A stretch of DNA of 64,000 nucleotides from Daedaleopsis sinensis (lineage: Eukaryota > Basidiomycota > Agaricomycetes > Polyporales > Polyporaceae), in assembly GCA_033807695.1 (NCBI GenBank), contig CM066304.1, positions 1,798,001 through 1,862,000 on the forward strand, read 5' to 3'. Made by a program: the position numbers and the translations under genes. Below the pieces are notes generated by a model. It saw nothing but the letters and a program-made list of their open reading frames with translations. It was not told the origin of the DNA and searched no databases. This document shows positions 10,630 through 18,391 of this stretch, piece by piece; positions within the stretch are counted from its first letter, which is position 1; each line of letters starts with the position of its first letter.

Positions 10630-12108
10630 ATGGCTACATCGAGCGGATCACGCGGAGTACAACGGGACCCAGGACCGTATGCTGAAGGTAGCACCGCACA
10701 AGACCATGGTGAACAGGCCGCCGATGCCGAGAGGGGGCAGTGGAACACACCTGAAGAACGGATAGCAGAGAACGAAGCGAGGACGAGGAGGAACGAGGAC
10801 AGAGCCGCACGGAGGAGTGAAGGAGAGGTAGGTGTGGAGGAAGATGAACCTATGCTGCCCATGGAGCCGCCCCAAGGCCGCGCTGAGGGCTCTGGTGAGC
10901 TTCAACAAGATGCGACCGGTGGCACATCCGGAGAGGTGGCTGGTGGGACAGGTATTGCACCTGAGGCCATGGCGACACTCCTAGCTGCAGCCGGACAGTG
11001 TGGACCGGAGATCTTCGCTCGTACCTTGGCGTGCGTGGAGAGATGGACGGCTAGGCAGGAAGAAGACCACGAGGTGACCCAGAGGACGAACAGATCCACG
11101 CAAGGCTCGATTCACAACTTGAGCGGAACTGCAGGCAGGTCAGAAGGCACGCTCATCGGCGATTCGGAGGGGCCGAATCTCTTTGACCAGAGGAGGATGG
11201 ATGCCGACCCTAAACTGAAGGCACGTCTTAGCCTGGGGTTTCATTTGCCGCTGAGTATGTGCACAAGCGAGGCGATCGCGGCGGTCAGTCGAGGTGAGAT
11301 ACAGTTGACCATGTCGACGCACCACGACAAAGATGGGGTGAAGAGATCCATCGTGGACACGAGCACTTGGCCGTCGGAGGACAGCATGTCAGCTGAGGAG
11401 TGGAAGGACGCGATCCCGAATTACTTGGACATCCTCAAGACGGTCTGCCAACCGGTGGTTGTGGCTCGATTTGGGGAGCACTTTGACTTTCTCATGAGGC
11501 AGGCGAATTTCAAGACGAGGTTTCCTGGTATAAGAAGCTTTGACATTGGTCTTCGACGGGCGTATTTCGTCAATCACAGGTGTTCACCGTTCGTGGTCGG
11601 ATCAGAGAGGTATTGTCAAGAGTTCGGGCAGGCTTGCAACGACTACACAACGGAGCAGCTCCAGGCGTTACAAGGACAGCTCGGAAGTGTTACGACACAC
11701 ACTGTGGCACGTTACCACCCGTATTCTCGTGGCCAACCTTCAAGTTCGAGTCTCGGGACAGGTCCGCGAGGCGGTGGTGCCAGTGGTGCTTCAACGTCGA
11801 GTTCCTTTCAGCAAGGCAGGTCGCCTGGGTCCGCGAGGCCTCTCTGCCTCATCTGCGCACAGAGTGGACACAAAGCGGATACATGTACACGCACCAAGCT
11901 CCCGAATGGGAAATCAGTCTTCGCTATCTGGGCAGGAGGACGACTTCTCGCAGCTAGCAGCCGAAAGGAGCTCTGCATCCGCTGGAATGTGCGGGGCTCA
12001 GCTGCTTGCCAAGCCCGGGGACAGTGTCAGCTTGCCTCAGCGGACGGGCATATCTGTTCGTTCTGCGGATCCGCCGGTCATCACGCCGCGGGTATGCGGT
12101 GCGTCTGA
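10630..12108 (+). CDS. Ngaro ORF1, Gag-like protein with zinc knuckles
   Basis: This 492-residue ORF begins 55 bp after repeat A1. The N-terminal 200 residues are acidic and Glu/Gly-rich, which is typical of disordered Gag leaders. Near the C-terminus is a CCHC zinc knuckle (CLICAQSGHKADTC), and the end has a second Cys/His cluster with CIRWN, then HICSFCGSAGHHAAG and a final Cys. That arrangement is recurrent in Gag-like proteins of fungal YR retrotransposons. The expected role is binding element RNA into particles. The frame is open 147 nt further upstream to an ATG at 10483 within A1. I chose 10630 because it lies outside the repeat, but the longer form (541 residues) is possible. The 3' end overlaps the next ORF in another frame by 203 nt. 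Confidence 0.82.
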   Translation: MATSSGSRGVQRDPGPYAEGSTAQDHGEQAADAERGQWNTPEERIAENEARTRRNEDRAARRSEGEVGVEEDEPMLPMEPPQGRAEGSGELQQDATGGTSGEVAGGTGIAPEAMATLLAAAGQCGPEIFARTLACVERWTARQEEDHEVTQRTNRSTQGSIHNLSGTAGRSEGTLIGDSEGPNLFDQRRMDADPKLKARLSLGFHLPLSMCTSEAIAAVSRGEIQLTMSTHHDKDGVKRSIVDTSTWPSEDSMSAEEWKDAIPNYLDILKTVCQPVVVARFGEHFDFLMRQANFKTRFPGIRSFDIGLRRAYFVNHRCSPFVVGSERYCQEFGQACNDYTTEQLQALQGQLGSVTTHTVARYHPYSRGQPSSSSLGTGPRGGGASGASTSSSFQQGRSPGSARPLCLICAQSGHKADTCTRTKLPNGKSVFAIWAGGRLLAASSRKELCIRWNVRGSAACQARGQCQLASADGHICSFCGSAGHHAAGMRCV

Positions 12109-14040
12109 GAGGGAGCGGGTTATCACACCATACAAGGCGGAGGAGTTTGAGATGATCTTGCAGGAGCTGGGTTTGGAGGACAAATATCCGCTGATCGGCA
12201 CTCGGTTGCGCTACGGGTTCCCAATCGGGGACATGAAGCCGCTCACTCGCACCTTTACTCCCGATAATCACAAAGCAGGTTTGGACCACATAGACTTCAT
12301 CCAAGAGTATCTCAGCGAGCAGGTCGCGCTCGGCCATATGACGGGGCCGTACTCCAAGGAGAAGGTCGAAGAAATTCTTCAAGGACCATTCAGAACGTCG
12401 CCATTGGCGGTCACAGAGAAGCCCGGATCGAAGCGGGGTTGGAGGCTGATTCAGAATTGCTCGTTCAAGGATGAAGATGGAGTGTCGGTCAACGACATGA
12501 TCGATTCGGATGACTTCCCTACGAAATGGGGTACAGCAGCTCGAGTGGCAGAAGTGGTAAGTTCCCCGACATTTGCTTTCTCTGGGGCAGCAATCAGCAT
12601 GTGTATATCTACATCGCCGGTACTGGCGCCATGCATCGCCGGCACTGGCGTTTTATATATACATCGCCGGCACTGGCGTTTATATATACATCGCCGGTAC
12701 TGGCGTAGTAACTCGGAGATGCATTGCCGCTAGGAGGAGGAGTATAATTCGGGCTAGAGTCAGGCGACTCTGTCACGCTGAATTTGGCTGGGGGTTCGCA
12801 GTGTATGGTACTGATTGCGATGGTCACACAGGTCGCTAGTGCACCACCTGGCACACAGATGGCGACTTTGGACATTGATTCCGCGTTTCGGCGCATACCC
12901 GTTTGCGCCGCACACAAGCCATATATTGTGGTGCAGTGCCGACCTGGAGAGTTTTACATCGACCATGTGGTACCATTCGGCATAGCGTCTGGGACAGGAC
13001 TTCAAGGGGCCATTATGGACGTCATTGTCGACATCTTGGATGCGCTCACTTGGGGTCCTAATGAAAAGTGGGTCGATGACCTCAACAACTTTCGCATACC
13101 TATTCGAGCTGGCTACTCTCCCGGAACATGGGTCTATGGGCACTGCTTGGCGGATATCTTCCGCTTGGCACTGCGTCTGGGCATTCCGTGGCATCTATTG
13201 AAGACTACAGACTACGATTTCTGGGGCGTATACCTCGGGTTCTTGTGGGACCTCATCAAGAAGGCTGTCAGTTTGACGGAGGAGAAGAGAACGAAGTACC
13301 TCAATCGGTTGCGGGATGCTTTCAAGACACTCGAGGAAGAGGATGGCCGTATGGATCTGAAGACCGCCATGAAGCTCAACGGTACGTTGTCTCACGTTAC
13401 TTTTGTGTACACTCATGGGCGTGCGTACCTCGCCAATTTGTGCGCATTTGTCTCGAGGTTCGAGGGAAACAAACACAAGCGTTTGTACCCGCCGAAGTCT
13501 GTGATTTCAGACATGCGATGGTGGTTGGACACCCTTGGGAAACCAGGTTTCACGCGTTCATTGAGGCCGCGTGGTCCGTGTCGTGACTTGGGAATATGGG
13601 TAGATGCATCGTCTGAATGGGGCGTTGGGATTGTAGTCGAAGGAGCTTGGGATGCATGGACTTGGTCCGTGCCTCTTGGACAGTGGAGACGTGAAGGGCG
13701 GGATATTGGATGGGCTGAGATGGTGGCAGTGGAGCTGGTGGTCAGACGACTTGAAGAGACTGGCCTCTCGGATGCGAACGTGTTGGTGCGCAGTGACAAT
13801 GAGGGAGTTATAGGGGCTATCCAACGAGGCAGAAGCAGGAATTTTCAAGTTAACCTCACCATTCGTCGCACAGAGTCGATTTGCATGGCACGCAACATTC
13901 TTCTGCACATGCAATATGTTCCGACACACACCAACAAGGCTGACCCAGTGTCTCGCGGCACACCGGAGGCTACGTTGGGAAGGTTCAACTCCGGGTTTGA
14001 GCTCCCGGAGGAGCTAGCTTCATTTCTTTCGCATGCCTAA
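11906..14040 (+). CDS. Ngaro ORF2, reverse transcriptase-RNase H (one intron)
   Basis: Exons 11906-12556 and 12832-14040 join in frame to about 619 residues. RT motifs visible are TLDIDSAFRRIPV (motif A, first catalytic Asp), VPFGIASGTGLQ (motif B) and KWVDDLNNF (motif C, VDD in place of the commoner YXDD). The C-terminal RNase H domain has LGIWVDASSEWG (Asp), GWAEMVAVEL (Glu), VRSDNEGVIGA (Asp) and NKADPVSRG (Asp). The join is supported because the unspliced frame hits a stop at 12733 while removal of 12557-12831 yields the continuous segment AARVAEV-VASAPPGTQM ahead of motif A. The start is uncertain: the frame is open upstream of the chosen ATG. The ORF lies in a different frame from gag, so translation may need frameshifting, reinitiation or a spliced mRNA. 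It overlaps the YR ORF by 8 nt (ATGCCTAA). Confidence 0.85.
12557..12831 (+). other. Probable spliceosomal intron inside the RT ORF
   Basis: This 275-nt segment starts GTAAGT and ends CACAG. It interrupts the RT coding region directly before motif A, contains in-frame stops and shifts the frame (275 is not a multiple of 3). Removing it restores the RT. It holds a tandem repeat at 12612-12705. Most of the window's introns are near 50-60 nt, so it is long by local standards. Confidence 0.8.
12612..12705 (+). repeat. Tandem repeat in the RT intron (about 4 units)
   Basis: Four copies of CATCGCCGGYACTGGCG separated by short AT-rich linkers (TATATA) lie at intervals of about 25-28 bp. Each unit contains CGCC and GGCG and could fold as a small hairpin. 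Confidence 0.85.
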
Positions 14041-15412
14041 GGATGGTGTGCGGGAGACTGTGCTTGCACGTGCAGGCACGCTGTCTAGGAGGAGTTGTAC
14101 ACAAGAGGTAGTGGGCCGTGGACCACTGCAGAACTTGGACGACTCGCCGCGGACTCTCAGGCAGCAAAATCCACGAAAGCCGAGGCAGGGCAACGAGATT
14201 CAACCTTCACCACTCAGGCCGCACGTATTTGCCAAGGACCGCATCTTGAAGTGGCAGACGCCAGCGGGAAGCGAGTTCAAATCACGCTTGGCTCAAGTCT
14301 TAACGCCAGCAGCGCGTGCTGCGATCTTCGAGTTGGTCCTAGCAGGATTAGAGCCGAAGACTGCATCAAACTATGGCGCCGGTTTGTTGCGGTTCACGCA
14401 ATTCTGTGACGAGATGAAGATACCCGAGACATTGAGAATGCCCGCACCGGAGTTCTTGCTCGTTGCCTTCCTTGCGAAGCATGCAGGTCTGGTTCAGGAT
14501 CGGACAATGGGTAACTGGCTGTCAGGGCTTAGGATTTTTCATGCGGTAAATGGGGCTCGCTGGGAGGGCGAGAAGTTGCTGCAGTATGCGAAGAAAGGAG
14601 CGCGCAAACTCAATCCGAAGGCTCTGCCGAAGCGTCCGCCGGTCACATATGAGCACATGTTGGCATTGGTCAAGGGATTGGACATGGGGAACTCCTTCGA
14701 CATCGCAGTTTTCGCTCTTGCATGCGCAGCATTTTGGGGATGTCGCAGGTAAGTGAGCATTGGGGCAGCCAAATCCGTGAAAAGCATACTGAAGGCTCGC
14801 TACGGCGTGTGGTCCAATTTTAGATTGGGCGAGTTGCTCATCCCGACCGTGCACGGTTTTAATCCTAAGCGTCATGTGTCACGGGAGGCGAAGGTTGGAA
14901 TTCGCACCTTGCCTAATGGGACGGTGTACGTGATCTTTCACATTCCATGGACGAAGACTACAGGAGATGAAGGCGCCAACGTTATCCTCACGGGAGTACC
15001 GGGCCTGTTGGATCCAGTGAAGGCGATTCAACATCATTTGCGTTCAAACAGGGCCGCACCGGCAGACTCACCGCTCTTCAGCTTTGACACGGGATCGGGC
15101 AGGGGCTGGGATCCCATGGTGCGGGATTGGTTCTTGTCTAGGTGCAATGAGGTATGGACGAGGGCGGGATTGGAGAACTTGACCGGTCATTGTTTCAGGA
15201 TAGGGGGTGCAACAGAGTTGTTGCTTAGAGGCACGCATCCGGATGTGGTGGCGACTCTGGGCAGCTGGAAATCGAAGGCATTCTTGGACTACTGGAGGAG
15301 GATCGAGGTGATCATTCCACTATTCATTTCACAGGCTTCAGATCTTGGCAGGATACAACTGATGCGGCAGACAATGGAGGACTTTGAGAGGAGGCACGGT
15401 AGTAGAAGATAG
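14033..15412 (+). CDS. Ngaro ORF3, tyrosine recombinase (one intron)
   Basis: Exons 14033-14748 and 14824-15412 join in frame to 434 residues. An N-terminal SAM-like DNA-binding region (about 100-200, with SNYGAGLLRFTQFC) precedes a catalytic domain with the four expected elements: Arg in FWGCRRLGEL at the splice junction, a downstream Lys-bearing strand, HCFRIGG (His-x-x-Arg) and FLDYWRR (nucleophilic Tyr). These are the R-H-R-Y residues of tyrosine recombinases, which cut and rejoin DNA through a 3'-phosphotyrosine link. In this element class the enzyme integrates the circular DNA copy. The 75-nt intron 14749-14823 (GTAAGT...TTTTAG) has an in-frame stop at its start, and its removal joins CGCAG to ATTGGGCGAG. 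The ATG overlaps the RT stop. Confidence 0.88.
14749..14823 (+). other. Probable spliceosomal intron inside the recombinase ORF
   Basis: A 75-nt GTAAGT...TTTTAG segment whose second codon in frame is TAA. Its removal exactly reconstitutes the conserved FWGCRRLGEL motif with the first catalytic Arg, so an unspliced mRNA would give only a truncated protein lacking the active site. Confidence 0.85.
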
Positions 15413-15565
15413 TTTTACTATACGCTTTGATTAATTGACTGTACACGTACCTTGGTATTACTAGTACTTGAATCCGAATATGCGGGGGACTTGCCAAGCA
15501 AGACAAGTTGAGCTACGCTATTGGGGCGAGTCGGTGGAGTGCCGACTGTTGTGCTACGCTCATTG

Positions 15566-15822
15566 GGTGAGTCAGGCACCCACCTCGCGCTCAAGTGAGA
15601 TCCGGCTGATTGTTGACCTGCATTTGAGCAGGTCACGCCCGCAGTTCATCGCGACGAGTAGAGGTACTCGTCAGGCGAGCGTCCGGCGAAGGTACGACAG
15701 AACCGTGTCCGCGCCTTTGATGAACCCTGGGCGTAATTGAGCGAAGCCGGGATCTTACTTCCCCCATAGCTTGTCACTTACATGGTACTGGTACAGGAAC
15801 ACTGAAGTGCAATTAGGAAGCT
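15566..15822 (+). repeat. Ngaro repeat B1
   Basis: A 257-bp repeat identical by eye to B2. It contains two perfect adjacent hairpins: GACCTGC/GCAGGTC (15615-15621 with 15628-15634) and GACGAGTA/TACTCGTC (15653-15660 with 15665-15672). It runs into A2 with at most a one-base overlap. Confidence 0.92.
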
Positions 15823-15975
15823 TGCAGTTCAGACTGAGTGAGCTTGCGAAAGAAGGCTGGACAAGGGCTTACTAAGCACGAGAATGGATGTGTATGTACG
15901 CACACTAGTAGCGCTAGGCGTCTATCGTCTTCTCCATCACACATCCATCTCGTGTTGCTCGACTCACTCTCGCAC
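15822..15975 (+). repeat. Ngaro repeat A2
   Basis: The 154-bp second copy of A1 directly abuts B1 at the sequence AAGCTTGCAG. The B1-A2 junction represents the circle junction expected in Ngaro replication. Confidence 0.92.
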
Positions 15976-16000
15976 CCACCCAACCACACCCTAGCGCTTT

Positions 16001-16257
16001 GGTGAGTCAGGCACCCACCTCGCGCTCAAGTGAGATCCGGCTGATTGTTGACCTGCATTTGAGCAGGTCACGCCCGCAGTTCATCGCGACGAGTAGAGGT
16101 ACTCGTCAGGCGAGCGTCCGGCGAAGGTACGACAGAACCGTGTCCGCGCCTTTGATGAACCCTGGGCGTAATTGAGCGAAGCCGGGATCTTACTTCCCCC
16201 ATAGCTTGTCACTTACATGGTACTGGTACAGGAACACTGAAGTGCAATTAGGAAGCT
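16001..16257 (+). repeat. Ngaro repeat B2
   Basis: The second copy of B1, 435 bp downstream, with the same two hairpins (16050-16069 and 16088-16107). It ends GGAAGCT, then the flanking inverted-repeat arm resumes with CGAAATCGG. Confidence 0.92.
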
Positions 16258-16519
16258 CGAAATCGGTTGTCGAAGGCAGCTTCTCAGTGATTACTGCAGT
16301 CACGTCTCCCTGCCACAGGCAATTGCAAGTATCTTGTATGCCCAAGCCCTACTATCTCCTACTATGCCCAAGCCCTACTATCTCCTACTATGCCCAAGCC
16401 CTACTATCTCCTACTATGCCCAAGCCCTACTATCTCCTACTATGCCCAAGCCCTACTATCTCCTACATGACAATGTCCCGCCCGAAGATTCCTTACCATC
16501 GCCAGCTACACCGGCGGCG
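16258..16519 (-). repeat. Outer part of the right inverted-repeat arm
   Basis: Reverse complement of 9831-9987, beginning at the exact base where the retrotransposon ends. It carries five copies of a 26-bp unit that is single in the left arm, plus a few substitutions towards the outer end. Confidence 0.88.
16337..16466 (+). repeat. Five perfect tandem copies of a 26-bp unit
   Basis: The unit reads TATGCCCAAGCCCTACTATC plus TCCTAC. Five contiguous identical copies are present, whereas the homologous left arm (around 9880-9907) has one. This is a recent local expansion. Confidence 0.95.
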
Positions 16520-16584
16520 CATACCCATAACACCAACAGCGACCTGCCCTTCCTCCTCGTTCACCGCGGTCCTGCTCCACGGCT
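16506..16584 (-). pseudogene. Duplicated, broken 3' end of F-box gene A
   Basis: Read on the minus strand, this repeats the last codons of F-box gene A (about 6415-6516): GAGCAGGA, GAACGAGGAGG, GGGCAGGTCGCTGTTGG and GGGTATGCGCCGCCGG before the stop. An internal deletion removes the segment that encodes the final GHVDGRVT in the parent. It is a fragment, not an expressed gene. Confidence 0.8.
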
Positions 16585-16964
16585 ACGTACTACTAGCATA
16601 GTAAGTAACCGCGGTATAACGTTAACGAGCTCGCTCATTTCGTTAGGTATGTAGTTGCCGGCGCCGGTTCCACCAATTGTACCCGACTGTACGACTCGAG
16701 GGTCGCGTTCCAGTAGTTTGAAGCGCGTTGACAAGATTACTATGATGCTGGTACTTGCTCCTCTGGGCCTGATGATTGCATACCCAGTCCCTCACCGATC
16801 AAGACATGTTACGGACATTGGTGGATGACGGCGGTGACAGGGAGACGTGGTATGCGATGGCGTGACACTGGTACCGCCGCGAGCAAGCAGTCGTCCACGG
16901 TGTTATACCCTTCGATATGGGATAGCACAGCAACGGTATAGAATGCGTAGATAATACAATTGCA
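16585..16964. other. Spacer, no feature recognised
   Basis: About 380 bp between the duplicated F-box fragment and the end of the RNase H2C gene. I see no gene or structured repeat. Confidence 0.4.
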
Positions 16965-17783
16965 TCAGTCTTCCACTTTATGGATCTGCGTGATTACATG
17001 AGCGGGATGGAGTGGCAGAAGAACACCATGCTTACTCACCTCGGCAGCAAGGCTTGTCCACTCCTTCAGAGAACGCAGATACTCGTCACGCCCCGCATCG
17101 ACAGGGTTGTCTGGCGTCCATAGTACGAACGAAGAGAATGTCGAAGTTGGCTGCAGGGTGCGCGTCGGCTCTTCCTCAGGTGCGATATCTTGACTACCAG
17201 AGGTATCCATCGCTGCTTTGTCCTCCTGCACTTCGATCACCTCTTGTGCGCGTCTCGACCGCCGTGTCGAACGGCCTTGGGCCTTGGACTTCTTGTCCTC
17301 CTCTTCCCGCTTAACCATAGATGCTACTCCCTTCCCCTTCGCGGCTTCGGAGGCGCGCAGTACGATGCCGGCGTAGCCCTCCGGGAGCAGGACCTTGGTC
17401 CCATGCATCTCTCGACCTCTGAACGCCGCCGAGTAGTGGGAGGTCTCCGTGCGAGGTAGTTGCTCTGTGTCATTTCTCTGTACACCGTCCGCGTCGGCGA
17501 CGAGTGTCGCGACAGAAGAAGACGAACCGAGGATGGCAGGAGTATCTTCCGCTAGCGTCAACTGGGAGTCGGTCGACTGCACATGTGAGGAGGGAAGCGG
17601 TGTCGGTTGGGTTCCAGCCTCCTCTCCAAAAGTAGGCTCTGGGACTGGTTTGATTCGGAAGTAGGTAGAAATGGGCGCAGGTCCGGAGTAGCCTATATGG
17701 AAGGGCATGAGGTGGGGAGTCGTGACCGTGTGTCGGTCGTGGAAAGGCTCGATCTTAAGAGAGCTTGATGTCGGGTCGGCCAT
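16965..17783 (-). CDS. Ribonuclease H2 subunit C
   Basis: Exons 17783-17040 and 16985-16965 are joined across a 54-nt GTGAGT...GCAG intron, giving about 254 residues. The N-terminal half has HLMPFHIGYSGPAPISTYF (residues about 24-42), and later AFRGREMHG and VLLPEGYAGIVL, the hallmark segments of the RNase H2 C subunit. This accessory subunit holds the heterotrimer together; the enzyme removes ribonucleotides from DNA and RNA-DNA hybrids in the nucleus. Between the motifs lie a low-complexity insert and a basic linker (RRSRRAQEV). The conserved C-terminal WTPDNPVDAGRDEYLRSLKEW is complete. The intron length is divisible by 3, so unspliced mRNA would also stay open; I favour splicing because the sites are canonical and the spliced end LAAEIHKVED fits the family. 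Confidence 0.85.
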   Translation of the reverse strand: MADPTSSSLKIEPFHDRHTVTTPHLMPFHIGYSGPAPISTYFRIKPVPEPTFGEEAGTQPTPLPSSHVQSTDSQLTLAEDTPAILGSSSSVATLVADADGVQRNDTEQLPRTETSHYSAAFRGREMHGTKVLLPEGYAGIVLRASEAAKGKGVASMVKREEEDKKSKAQGRSTRRSRRAQEVIEVQEDKAAMDTSGSQDIAPEEEPTRTLQPTSTFSSFVLWTPDNPVDAGRDEYLRSLKEWTSLAAEVSKHGVLLPLHPAHVITQIHKVED

Positions 17784-18391
17784 GTCAGCAGAGCGTAGTG
17801 AGCAGCGAGGGTATGAGAGCTAGTGATGATAGACACTTGTCAACTCGTGGATCAGCGCGTCGTGAACGCGTCCACGACTCCGAGAAACGCGTATCGCCCG
17901 GCCCTAAAGATAGTATCACGTGCTGTTCAGGCGCTCCGGCCGACGCTTCCTCCTCTCGCTTGGGTTTGGCGTGACACCATCGTCACAGTGGTCCTGCTCC
18001 TGGGCCACTCCATATGGTTATGCGACTCACAACGTTGCGATTCCGTTTCCCCTAACTCACAAATCGCTCAAGCAAAACACAGGAATTAGGGCTATATGGG
18101 GGTTCTCGGAAACAATAATCTCTAAGCAAGTTGCTCGGAGCGCGCACCGTCGGAGCCGCATGATCGCGACGCGTATCAAACGAGTCGACAGCCAATGACT
18201 CTTCCTCTTCCTCTTCCTCCTCCGTAACCCCTCGTATATATATGTCCCAGTTTGTGAGCTGTGCAGACTGATCTAACTCTCCCTTTTGCAGTGTCACGCT
18301 AGTATTTCGTGCTCGCGCTTACTGTTCTCTACGAGTCCTCCCGCCTTTGGCGCAAGGACGATCACTTCAGCACTAGGACTCTGCTTTTGTG
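17784..18391. promoter_or_regulatory. Divergent intergenic region, RNase H2C / ABC transporter
   Basis: These 608 bp separate the start codons of two divergent genes and so hold both promoters. A pyrimidine tract (TCTTCC repeats, about 18199-18222) and a TATATATAT stretch near 18236 lie upstream of the ABC transporter. No specific binding site can be named. Confidence 0.4.

Larger units (their letters stand above)
10421..16257 (+). mobile_element. Ngaro-like tyrosine-recombinase retrotransposon
   Basis: The element spans 5837 bp and is ordered A1, gag, RT-RNase H, tyrosine recombinase, B1, A2, B2. This split direct-repeat arrangement is the hallmark of Ngaro-type elements within the DIRS order; DIRS itself has inverted termini. 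A1 (10421-10574) equals A2 (15822-15975) and B1 (15566-15822) equals B2 (16001-16257) by eye over their full length, so the insertion looks young. All three ORFs are open once two apparent introns are removed. YR elements integrate through a circular DNA intermediate by site-specific recombination and leave no target duplication, which matches the junctions here. Family knowledge, not experiment, supports the mechanism. Confidence 0.92.

Noticed and set aside
12609..12705. CRISPR-like array (repeated 17-mers with short spacers)
   Set aside because: This is a eukaryotic nuclear region, the spacers are near-identical AT words, and the segment lies in an intron.
10421..16257. Classification as a Crypton or as a DIRS-type element
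   Set aside because: Cryptons lack RT, and DIRS-type elements have inverted terminal repeats with an internal complementary region. Here the repeats are direct and in the order A1...B1-A2-B2.
16337..16466. Start of a repetitive coding region (open frame with repeated ALLSPTMPK)
   Set aside because: The open frame is a by-product of a 26-bp unit repeated five times; no protein similarity and the single-copy arm is not open in the same way.
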